From: CAZVCJ01 sp964625745
GTDB taxonomy: Bacteria > Chloroflexota > Anaerolineae > VGOG01
DNA length: 64,000 nt
Assembly: GCA_964625745.1 (NCBI GenBank)
Contig: CAZVCJ010000001.1
Span: forward strand, 43,551-107,550
Direction of reading: 5' to 3'
Shown in pieces: positions 7,682 to 14,865 of the stretch. The number at the start of each line of letters is the position of its first letter. The stretch's first letter is position 1. The notes under the pieces are model-generated. The model was given only the letters and a program-made list of their open reading frames with translations. It searched no databases and had not been told where the DNA came from. Position numbers and translations under genes: made by a program.

Positions 7682-8349
7682 GCTTCCTGCGCAAGATACT
7701 GGTCATCGTCCAGAAAGACGTGGCGGTCGAGTTACGCACCAAAGAGATGCTCAGCTCCATGTTCGTCTTCTCCCTGCTGGTGATCGTCATCTTCAGTTTT
7801 GCTTTCGAGCTGCGCGTGGGGGACGTGCGGACGGTAGCTCCTGGCGTCCTCTGGGTAACATTTGTCTTCGCGGGGATGTTGGGGTTGAGCCGCTCTTTCG
7901 TCCTGGAGAAAGACAAGGGGTGTCTGGAGGGTCTGCTGCTGTGCCCGGTGGATCGCAGCGCCATCTACTTTGGCAAGATGCTGGGGAACGTTATCTTCAT
8001 GACCATAGTAGAGGCCATCATCCTCCCCATCTTCTCCATTCTGTTCAACATCTCCCTCTTTCATCCTATCTTGCTCCTGATCGTCGTTTTAGGCACTCTG
8101 GGCTTCGCCGGGGTGGGCACCCTCTTTTCGGCGATGGCCGTTCACACTCGGTCGCGGGAGGTGATGTTGCCCGTGCTGCTCTTTCCCGTGGTGGTGCCGG
8201 CCATGATCGCCGCCGTCAAAGCCACCGGCGGCATCCTCGACGGCCAACCGTTCTCTGAGATAGCCCATTGGGTCAGGCTGCTCGCGGTCTTCGACGTGGT
8301 ATTCTTAGCCATCTCCTTTATGACCTTCGACTACGTGGTGGAGGAGTGA
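7678..8349 (+). CDS. ccmB: Haem exporter membrane protein CcmB
   Basis: Membrane partner of CcmA. 223 aa with six hydrophobic segments. Family features include the N-terminal KDVAVELRTKEMLSSM, the cytoplasmic LSRSFVLEKDKGCLEGLLL and GTLFSAMAVHTRSREVMLP. It overlaps the ccmA stop by 4 nt, so it is translationally coupled. A 440-nt repeat-filled gap separates it from ccmC, which may weaken co-transcription with ccmC-D. Confidence 0.9.
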   Translation: MSFLRKILVIVQKDVAVELRTKEMLSSMFVFSLLVIVIFSFAFELRVGDVRTVAPGVLWVTFVFAGMLGLSRSFVLEKDKGCLEGLLLCPVDRSAIYFGKMLGNVIFMTIVEAIILPIFSILFNISLFHPILLLIVVLGTLGFAGVGTLFSAMAVHTRSREVMLPVLLFPVVVPAMIAAVKATGGILDGQPFSEIAHWVRLLAVFDVVFLAISFMTFDYVVEE

Positions 8350-8745
8350 ATTGGAGGTTGGAGATTGGAGAGCAGAAACATCCCACCCTCACCCCTTCGC
8401 TCCACTCAGGGCAGGCTCTAACCCTCTCCCTGCGAGGGAGAGGGAACTTGCCCCCTCGCCTCTTTGGGGAGAGGGCAGGGGTGAGGGGAAGTTTCTGGGT
8501 AGCGACGGTACGGAGCGAAGCAATCCCCTTCGTTGCGGGCTGGAGATTGCTTCGTCGCTCCGCTTCCTACTCAGAAACTTGCTTGTCATTGCGAGCCGAA
8601 GGCCAAGCAATCTCCTCACTAGCGGCAAGGGGACTGCTTCGTCGCAAAATGCGCTCCTCGCAGTGACACATTCGGGAGTTTCTGCCTCCTACGGATGGCG
8701 CGCCGCGCCATGGAAGACTCGCAATGACACACACGGGAGTCTGGT
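8350..8745. repeat. Repeat-filled gap between ccmB and ccmC
   Basis: No gene here. 8353-8370 is a short TTGGAGG/GGAGATTGG stretch (family B, reverse orientation). 8381-8489 is a large palindrome of family C (CCTCACCCC and CTCTCCCTGCGAGGGAGAG arms closing with GGGGTGAGG). 8500-8745 holds several copies, in both orientations, of a GATTGCTTCGTCGC/GCGAAGCAATC motif with CGCAATGACAC pieces. Open frames across it are low-complexity products of these repeats. Confidence 0.8.
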
Positions 8746-8790
8746 TGCGGCTGCGCCGCGCTATGTTTTTGGAGTTTGGAGGAGGTCTTT

Positions 8791-9498
8791 ATGATTGGCA
8801 AGAATTATCGCCTGAGTGATTTTCTCACCTGGGCCAGCGCTATCGTCATGATAGTGGCGCTTTACCTGGTCTTCGTCTACGCCCCCACGGAGCGGACCAT
8901 GGGCGATATGCAGCGCATTTTTTATTTCCACGTATCCTCGGCCTGGGTGGGCTTCTTCGCTTTCTTCGTCACTCTGATCGCCAGCCTTGCCTACCTGTGG
9001 AAGGGAACGCGCAGGTGGGACATCGTGGCCCTATCCTCGGTGGAGGTAGGGGTTACATTTATGACCATGGCCATCATCAGCGGGTCCTTATGGGCCAAAG
9101 TGGCCTGGAATGTGTGGTGGACCTGGGATCCCCGCCTCACCACCAGCACCATCCTGTGGCTGATCTACGTCTCTTATCTGATGCTCCGCAACGCCATTGA
9201 CGAGGAGGCCCGCCGAGGCCGGTTTGCTGCCGTCCACGGCATCGTGGGCTTCGTCAGCGTGCCCATCACCTTCATGGCCATCCGCTGGTGGCGGACCATT
9301 CATCCGGTGATCATAGATAGCCAGGGCTTCAGCCTGGCCACGCCGATGCTGATCACCATGCTCTTCTGCATCGGGGCTTTCACTCTGCTCTATTTCACCC
9401 TTCTCGTCCACCGCGTGCGTCTCGAGCAATTAGCCGATATGGTCAGATGGTTAAATGGTCAGATGGTCAGATGGTCAGATGGTCGGAAGAGATATTGA
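8791..9498 (+). CDS. ccmC: Haem exporter/CcmE haem-loading protein CcmC
   Basis: Attaches haem to CcmE in the membrane. 235 aa with six hydrophobic segments and the haem-handling WWD motif (WNVWWTWDPRLTTSTILW, about residue 107 on), plus conserved MGDMQRIFYFHV and MAIRWWRTIHP. ATG 8791 is chosen because GGAGGAGG (8778-8785) is an ideal ribosome site; an in-frame start at 8776 lies upstream of it. The last ~20 codons (WLNGQMVRWSDG) are read from a family A repeat, so the native C-terminus has been replaced or extended. Confidence 0.9.
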   Translation: MIGKNYRLSDFLTWASAIVMIVALYLVFVYAPTERTMGDMQRIFYFHVSSAWVGFFAFFVTLIASLAYLWKGTRRWDIVALSSVEVGVTFMTMAIISGSLWAKVAWNVWWTWDPRLTTSTILWLIYVSYLMLRNAIDEEARRGRFAAVHGIVGFVSVPITFMAIRWWRTIHPVIIDSQGFSLATPMLITMLFCIGAFTLLYFTLLVHRVRLEQLADMVRWLNGQMVRWSDGRKRY

Positions 9499-9534
9499 CC
9501 ACCCGACCAAGGACCACCTGACCACCCGACCAAC
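9438..9534. repeat. Family A palindromic repeat over the ccmC stop
   Basis: ATGGTCAG units are tandemly repeated on the left and GACCACCCGACCAAGG units on the right. The ccmC stop (9496-9498) lies in the loop, so the left arm is coding and the right arm is intergenic, ending at the ribosome site of ccmD. Confidence 0.85.
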
Positions 9535-9550
9535 TAGGAGGTTATGAACA

Positions 9551-9730
9551 ATGGGGAATTTGGTTTACCTTTTCGCCGCCTACGCAGTCTTTTGGGCACT
9601 GACCTTCGCCTTCGTCTTCAACATCGCCCGACGGCAGAAGGGCTTGCAAAGGGAGATCGAGTCCCTCAAACGGGCCCTGGAGACCAGGCAAGAGAGGGCG
9701 TGCTCCCAGACTTCGGAAGTCTTGATCTGA
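9551..9730 (+). CDS. ccmD: Haem exporter small subunit CcmD
   Basis: A 59-aa single-span protein: MGNLVYLFAAYAVFWALTF, continuing to FVFNIARRQK, then an amphipathic charged helix (LQREIESLKRALETRQ). This is the CcmD layout: N-out helix, Tyr-Ala-Val-Trp core and basic cytoplasmic tail. Position directly after ccmC and an AGGAGG site at 9536-9541 (9-nt spacing) support it. Another ATG at 9544 is in a different frame. CcmD holds CcmABC and haem-loaded CcmE together. The final residues (CSQTSEVLI) overlap a short palindrome. Small size makes it easy to miss. Confidence 0.8.
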   Translation: MGNLVYLFAAYAVFWALTFAFVFNIARRQKGLQREIESLKRALETRQERACSQTSEVLI

Positions 9731-9808
9731 GAACTCTTGGTGCATCAACTACCTGAAATCTACTGAAATTCCTGCAAGCTTGAGCTACTATGGAGACTTC
9801 CGAAGTCT
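9707..9808. repeat. Pair of 15-bp palindromes (AGACTTCGGAAGTCT type)
   Basis: AGACTTCGGAAGTCT at 9707-9721, within the ccmD 3-prime end, and its reverse complement AGACTTCCGAAGTCT at 9794-9808 are each nearly perfect palindromes. The region between them has no gene. The two copies can pair into a larger hairpin that could end the ccm transcript, but no T-run follows. Confidence 0.7.
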
Positions 9809-9853
9809 TCTCCGACAAGCTCCTAGAATGAGCAGAGCACTGGGGGTCTTCAG

Positions 9854-10885
9854 ATGAAAGCATTGGTCTTGCAAGAATACGATCACTTTGAATACGGGGA
9901 TGTGCCAGACCCGCCAATCGGGCCAGAAGACGTCCTGATCCGGGTCAAGGCCTGCGGTATCTGCGGTAGTGATGTACATGGCATGGATGGCAGCACAGGG
10001 CGACGTATCCCACCCGTGATTATGGGCCACGAAGCGGCGGGCGTTATCGCGGAGACAGGAGCCAACGTCACGGGCTGGCAGAAAGGGGATCGTGTGACGT
10101 TTGACTCCACCATCTACTGCGGAAAATGCTATTTCTGTCGTCGTGGCTGGGTCAATCTTTGCGATAACCGTCGTGTGCTGGGGGTGTCGTGTGACGAGTA
10201 CCGTCAGGATGGAGCGTTGGCAGAGTACGTGGTTGTTCCACAGCACATCCTTTATCGCTTGCCGGAGGGACTTTCTTTTGAACGAGCCGCTATGGTGGAG
10301 GCGCTTTCGATTGCGCTTCATGCCCTCAGGCGTACGCCAATTTCCTTGAACGATGCCGCAGTGGTGGTCGGTGCTGGCACGATCGGATCGCTGGTCATCC
10401 AGGCACTTCGCGCCGCGGGTTGCGGCCACATCATCGCAGTTGATCTCGACCAAAGTCGCCTGGACCTGGCCTGCAAACTGGGCGCCGATGAAGCACTCCA
10501 AGCGGATTCCGTTGATGTCGTGGCCCAGGTGCGCAAGCGTACGTCTAATCGCGGGGCGGATATCGCCTTTGAGGTAGTGGGCATCCCCGCGACACTCAGG
10601 CTCTCGATCCAGTGTCTCAGGAAAGGCGGCTCGCTTACGCTGGTTGGCAACTTGTCACCCACGGCAGAATTGCTGTTGCAATCCGTCGTGGTGCGTGAGC
10701 TAACTTTAAATGGATCTTGTGCGTCGTGTGGTGAGTATCCAGCCTGCCTGGATATGATGGTTCGCGATAGAATCAACGTGGATGCTATGATCAGCGCAGT
10801 AGCCCCACTGGCTGATGGTGCCGCCTGGTTTGAGCGCTTGTATAAAGGCGAACCTGGCTTGATGAAGGTTATCCTGACGCCATAA
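9854..10885 (+). CDS. Zinc-dependent medium-chain alcohol/polyol dehydrogenase
   Basis: NAD(P)-dependent oxidoreductase of the MDR family, most like sorbitol/L-threonine/galactitol dehydrogenases. Catalytic zinc ligands are Cys37, His59 and Glu60 (CGICGSDVHG, MGHEAAG); structural zinc ligands are Cys89, Cys92, Cys95 and Cys103. The Rossmann dinucleotide site is VVVGAGTIGSL. The 343-aa length is typical. A neighbouring SDR 45 nt downstream suggests a two-gene sugar or polyol operon. Substrate cannot be told from sequence. Confidence 0.88.
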   Translation: MKALVLQEYDHFEYGDVPDPPIGPEDVLIRVKACGICGSDVHGMDGSTGRRIPPVIMGHEAAGVIAETGANVTGWQKGDRVTFDSTIYCGKCYFCRRGWVNLCDNRRVLGVSCDEYRQDGALAEYVVVPQHILYRLPEGLSFERAAMVEALSIALHALRRTPISLNDAAVVVGAGTIGSLVIQALRAAGCGHIIAVDLDQSRLDLACKLGADEALQADSVDVVAQVRKRTSNRGADIAFEVVGIPATLRLSIQCLRKGGSLTLVGNLSPTAELLLQSVVVRELTLNGSCASCGEYPACLDMMVRDRINVDAMISAVAPLADGAAWFERLYKGEPGLMKVILTP

Positions 10886-10930
10886 CGCCAGGGCATTGCT
10901 CCAGAGCAAGCTGGAAAGGAATGGAAAAGA

Positions 10931-11743
10931 ATGGGCAACCAGCCTTTTGACCTGGCAGGAAAAGTGGCCATCGTGACGGGAGCCAGTCGTGGGCTCGGAC
11001 AGTACTTCGGTCGGGCTCTGGCCCGGGCTGGCGCTGATCTGGTGATCACCAGCCGCCATCGGGAGGCTCTGGTGCCATTCAAAGAAGAGATTGAAGCCCT
11101 GGGTCGCAAAGCCGTGCCGCTGCAACTGGACGTCCGTCATCACGACAGCATCCAGAACATGGTCGAGGCGGCTTACAAGGCGTATGGCAAGATTGACATC
11201 CTGGTGAACAATGCGGGCTGCAACGTCCGCAAGCCGGCCGTTGATATCACGTGGGATGATTGGAATCTCGTCCTCGATACCAACCTTCGTGGGACCTTTT
11301 TTGTGGCCCAGGCAGTGGCGAAAAAGATGATCCCGCGAAGATACGGGCGGATTATCAATATCGGCTCAGTCACCAGCGTGTTCGGCTACGCTGGGCTGGC
11401 TCCGTATGGCGCCAGTCGCGGTGGAGTCAAGCAGCTCACCATGAGCCTGGCGGACGACTGGGGAATCTATGGGATTACGGTCAATTGTCTTGCGCCTGGA
11501 TGGTTCAAAACGGCGCAAACCGCTGTTCTGTACGAAGACGAGGAATGGGTGGCATACCTTTGTGATCGCATCCCGCTCAAACGTCCAGGCCAGCCCCGCG
11601 ACCTGGACGGGGCAATCGTCTTTCTGGCTTCCGACGCGAGCGAGTATATCACCGGTCAGACGATTCTGGTAGACGGAGGCATCTCCACTGGAGCAACACG
11701 TGTTCTGCTCAAGCAACAAGTGGCCGTGACCAAAGAAGGATAA
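10931..11743 (+). CDS. Short-chain dehydrogenase (gluconate 5-dehydrogenase-like) with Arg in place of catalytic Lys
   Basis: A 270-aa SDR. The cofactor motif is TGASRGLGQYFG, followed by NNAG and the catalytic-site Ser in NIGSVTS. The active-site YXXXK motif reads YGASR here: the Tyr is present but the Lys is Arg. C-terminal GxVNCLAPGWFKT and ITGQTILVDGG are as in gluconate/3-oxoacyl reductase relatives. A Lys-to-Arg change usually impairs SDR catalysis, so activity is uncertain. It probably works with the preceding zinc dehydrogenase on a sugar acid or polyol. Stop is followed by a repeat region. Confidence 0.85.
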   Translation: MGNQPFDLAGKVAIVTGASRGLGQYFGRALARAGADLVITSRHREALVPFKEEIEALGRKAVPLQLDVRHHDSIQNMVEAAYKAYGKIDILVNNAGCNVRKPAVDITWDDWNLVLDTNLRGTFFVAQAVAKKMIPRRYGRIINIGSVTSVFGYAGLAPYGASRGGVKQLTMSLADDWGIYGITVNCLAPGWFKTAQTAVLYEDEEWVAYLCDRIPLKRPGQPRDLDGAIVFLASDASEYITGQTILVDGGISTGATRVLLKQQVAVTKEG

Positions 11744-11749
11744 CCTCAG

Positions 11750-11870
11750 CGCCGCCCTGAGTTGAACCTCAGGGCTGAAAGAACGAAGCCCTACGGGCTA
11801 CAATCTGGCCCCGAAGCATGTCCTGAGGTCCCTCCTGAGCTTGACGAAGGGCCCGCCGAAGGGGGGCTTT
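11750..11870. repeat. Dispersed repeat J with a family D piece
   Basis: 11752-11832 carries CCTGAGTTGAACCTCAGG and GCCCTACGGGC palindromes and ends in CCCCGAAGCATGTCCTGAG. Its inverted copy lies at about 34905-34985. 11830-11868 adds CCTGAGCTTGACGAAGGG and GCCGAAGGGGGG (family D). No gene. Confidence 0.75.
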
Positions 11871-11958
11871 GTTGTCTTAGCGCGGGGATTCATTCCCGCG
11901 CGGCCTGGAAAAGAAAGTAAGTGCCATTTGAGGAATGAAGGTGTCAGGAGGGGTTACC

Positions 11959-13905
11959 ATGAGACGCATCTTTCTGCCAGGGCTACTGCTGGCCCTGATG
12001 TTGCCCAGCGACCGTTTGCTGCCTTCTTTGCTAACACCGAGTGTGTTGCTATCCGCTGGCGCTGACACCCCTGCGCTGGCCTCTGCCGGTCCCATCAAAC
12101 GATCCAGCTCCGCCATCGCCGTAATGGCAGATGGTGCTCTTTGTCTGGTGGTGAACCCCGATTCCAATTCTCTCTCCCTCGTTGACACCTCCGCACAGGA
12201 GAAGATCGCCGAGATCCCTGTGGGCCTGGATCCGCGCACCGTGGCCGTGGACGATGCGGGAGAGCGGGCCTACGTAGCCAATCGAGGTTCGGATAGCGTC
12301 TCGGTTGTAGATCTGACCACTCACACCGTCATCACCGAAATCCCCGTTGGCCACCGGCCTTACGGCGTCGTGGTCAGCCCCGGCGGGGATCGCCTCTACG
12401 TGGCCGAGCAGGGCGCGGACCGCCTCATCATCCTGGACACAACCACTTTTGAGACTGTGAACACTATCTCCGTAGCCGACCGCCCCAGCGGACTGGCCAT
12501 ATCCGATGACGGCCATACCCTCTACGTCACCCACCTCCTCACCGGCCAGATCAGCGTCATATCGCTCGACCGTCCCCGCATTTACCTGCCCCTGATCCTC
12601 AAAAGCGCATCGCCCAGCCACTCAATCAATACCCAATATCCAATACCCAATATCCAACCTCTAACCTCCAACCTCCAACTTCCATCTTCCAATATCCAAC
12701 TTTGGCCCGACAGCAACCTGGCCCAGTCCATCGTCCTCTCGCCTGACGGCCTCCGTGCCTACGTTCCCCACACCCGCTCCAACACCTCCAACCGTGCCCT
12801 CACCTTCGACACCACCGTCTTCCCGCTGGTCTCGCTCATTGACCTGACGACGCAGCAGCATCTAGTGGGCCAGCAGTTTGACCTGGGCACCCTGGACCCG
12901 CCCGGCGTGGGGTTGCCTTTCGACGCCGTCGTCACCCCCGACGGTGACGAGATGTGGGTGCTCAACGCGGCCAGCAACGACGTCACCGTGGTGGACCTGA
13001 CCGCCCGCCAGCGCGTGGCCCACATCGAAGTAGGTCACAACCCGCGCGGCATCGTCCTGTCGCCCGATGGCGCTACGGCCTACGTGAATAACACTCTGGC
13101 GGGCACCGTTTCGGTGATTGACACCGCTGCCCACGCCGTGACCTCCGTCATCACCGTCACCGACATCCCCCTGCCGCCGGCCCTGCTGAACGGCAAGCAG
13201 TTGTTCCACACCAGCGACGACCCCCGTCTGGCTCGCGCCCAGTGGATCAGTTGCAACACCTGCCATTTCGAGGGCGAGCAGGACGGGCGCACCTGGTTCT
13301 TCGGCTTCGCCGGGCCGCGCAACACCACCAGCCTGCTGGGGATGATCGAGACCTACCCGCTGCGCTGGTCGGGCGAGTGGGACGAGTCGGCCGATTCGGA
13401 GTTTGCCAATCGGAAGGAGAACTTTGGCAGCGGCCTGATTGGCGGCGACATGAACTGCTCCCTCTCGCCCCCCGACTGCTTGAACCAGCCGCCCAACCAG
13501 GGCCGCTCCTACGATCTCGACTGCCTGGCTTTGTTCATTGACTCGCTGCCCCCGCCAGCAAATCCGGGACCGCCCTCGGAGGCCGCGCTGCGCGGTCAGG
13601 CTATCTTCGACGACCCGTCTCTAAGCTGTGTCGCCTGCCATCCCGCCCCTCTCTACACCGACCAGCAGAGCCACGACGTGGGCACGGCCACCGCCGACGA
13701 GCGCATCGGCCCGGCGTTCGACACCCCCACCCTGCGCGGGCTGTATGACTCAGCGCCTTACTTCCACGATGGCAGTGCGGCCACCCTCTACGAGGCCATC
13801 ACCCGCTCCAGCCCGGAGAACGAGCACGACGTGAGCGACCTGCTGACCGAGGCCGAGATACAAGACTTGGTCGCCTTCTTGCTGGCATTGCCGATTGCGG
13901 AATAA
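11959..13905 (+). CDS. Secreted beta-propeller (YVTN repeat) fused to dihaem cytochrome c/MauG-like domain
   Basis: A 648-aa exported protein. Signal peptide at about 1-30, then YVTN-type propeller blades (RTVAVDDAGERAYVANRGSD and similar) to about residue 400. The C-terminal part has two CXXCH motifs (CNTCH from residue 432, CVACH from 557) and resembles cytochrome c peroxidase/MauG proteins (TPTLRGLYDSAPYFHDGSAAT). Inside the propeller a IYLPLILK segment (about 208-215) is identical in style to the C-terminal tails of other secreted proteins here. It is followed by ~25 residues read from a dispersed repeat (12623-12701). The start at 11959 is supported by AGGAGGGG. Confidence 0.85.
   Translation: MRRIFLPGLLLALMLPSDRLLPSLLTPSVLLSAGADTPALASAGPIKRSSSAIAVMADGALCLVVNPDSNSLSLVDTSAQEKIAEIPVGLDPRTVAVDDAGERAYVANRGSDSVSVVDLTTHTVITEIPVGHRPYGVVVSPGGDRLYVAEQGADRLIILDTTTFETVNTISVADRPSGLAISDDGHTLYVTHLLTGQISVISLDRPRIYLPLILKSASPSHSINTQYPIPNIQPLTSNLQLPSSNIQLWPDSNLAQSIVLSPDGLRAYVPHTRSNTSNRALTFDTTVFPLVSLIDLTTQQHLVGQQFDLGTLDPPGVGLPFDAVVTPDGDEMWVLNAASNDVTVVDLTARQRVAHIEVGHNPRGIVLSPDGATAYVNNTLAGTVSVIDTAAHAVTSVITVTDIPLPPALLNGKQLFHTSDDPRLARAQWISCNTCHFEGEQDGRTWFFGFAGPRNTTSLLGMIETYPLRWSGEWDESADSEFANRKENFGSGLIGGDMNCSLSPPDCLNQPPNQGRSYDLDCLALFIDSLPPPANPGPPSEAALRGQAIFDDPSLSCVACHPAPLYTDQQSHDVGTATADERIGPAFDTPTLRGLYDSAPYFHDGSAATLYEAITRSSPENEHDVSDLLTEAEIQDLVAFLLALPIAE
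12623..12701. repeat. Family B repeat (AATATCCAATACCC) inside the propeller gene
   Basis: Tandem AATACCCAATATCC and ACCTCCAACCTCCAAC units are read in frame as NTQYPIPNIQPLTSN and similar. A short relative is in frame at 44133-44156, and a reverse-orientation piece lies at 8353. Confidence 0.75.
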
Positions 13906-13963
13906 CCCTCTATCAGTTCAAACAACTCCGGAAGCTGGAAGGCTTCTCTCTGTGAGGAGGAAA

Positions 13964-14806
13964 ATGGGAGTGCGAATTGTCACCGATACCAGTTGCGATT
14001 TACCTCCGGGTCTTGAACGGGAACTCGATGAGCTTGGGGTGATCATAGTTCGCTTTCACTTTCGCTTTGGGTTGGAAGAATGTGAGGACAAGAGCATCCC
14101 CATGAAGGACTTCCTGGCCAGGGCTGAGAGGACGTGGCCAACAACCTCCGTTCCTTCATCTGGAGCTTTCGTCCAGGCTTTCCGTCAATGTGTGGAGGCT
14201 GGCGACTAGGTGGTTTGCATCACCATCACCAGCAACCACAGCGCAACCTACTCATCGGCGGTCCTGGCCAGCCAGGAATTCTCCGCTGGGCAAGTCACCG
14301 TGGTGGACTCAAAGTCGCTCTCCTTGCCCCAGGGTCTCATGGTCCTGGCCGCTGCCCGCGCCGCTCAGGAGGGGAAAAGCTCTCAGGGTATTGTGGAAAC
14401 CATCAGAGAGCTACAGCAACGCCTGCACCTTTTCATCACCCTGGACACAGTGGAATACCTGGTCAAGGGGGGCAGAGCCAGCAGGCTGACCGGCGTCATG
14501 GCTGGGTTGCTGAAGCTCAGGCCGATTCTGACCCTGGTGGATGGAGAACTGACCCTGCTTGAAAAGCCACGCGGAAGAAAGGCATCCAAACAAAAGCTGA
14601 TAGAGTTGGCCAGGGGCTGTTTCCCGGCTGAGACTGTGGGTGTGGCTCACATTGCCTGTGAAGAGGAGGCCAGAGGGTTGGTTTCGGAGATTGCTCTGCA
14701 AACTGGCTTCCCTGAAGAAAAGATACTTCTCGCCGAAACGGGGATGGTCATAGCAACCCATGGGGGACCGGGAACTTTGGGGATAGTGGTTGTTTCAAAG
14801 TTGTGA
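13964..14806 (+). pseudogene. DegV-family fatty-acid-binding protein interrupted by in-frame TAG
   Basis: DegV proteins bind fatty acids for FakA-type kinases. The start (MGVRIVTDTSCDLPP) and the rest (CITITSNHSATYSSAVLA, VDSKSLSLPQGLMVLAA, LDTVEYLVKGGRASR, THGGPGTLGIVVV) make one full-length ~280-aa DegV in a single frame, except for a TAG at 14207-14209 between GD and VV. Homologues usually have GDEVV, so a GAG-to-TAG change explains it. It may be a true nonsense mutation, an assembly error or, least likely, suppression. GAGGAGG precedes the ATG at 13964. Confidence 0.8.
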
Positions 14807-14842
14807 ATCACTGATGGCGCTGACGGGCGCTGATTTCGCTGA
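14803..14842. repeat. Family H repeat, left side of the RyR cluster
   Basis: The 40 bases beginning GTGAATCACTGATGG and ending TTCGCTGA match 24413-24452 at 34 of 40 positions in the same orientation. A third, more diverged copy is at 24958-24997. The left copy begins inside the DegV stop codon. Confidence 0.8.
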
Positions 14843-14865
14843 CCGATGTGGAAAGGACTAGAACC

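Noticed and set aside
8268..8794. Two open frames between ccmB and ccmC
   Set aside because: They are translations of dispersed palindromes with no start signals or homology.
14207..14209. TAG in degV read as pyrrolysine
   Set aside because: No pyl genes or PYLIS-like context in the window, and DegV homologues have Glu here, so mutation or error is simpler.
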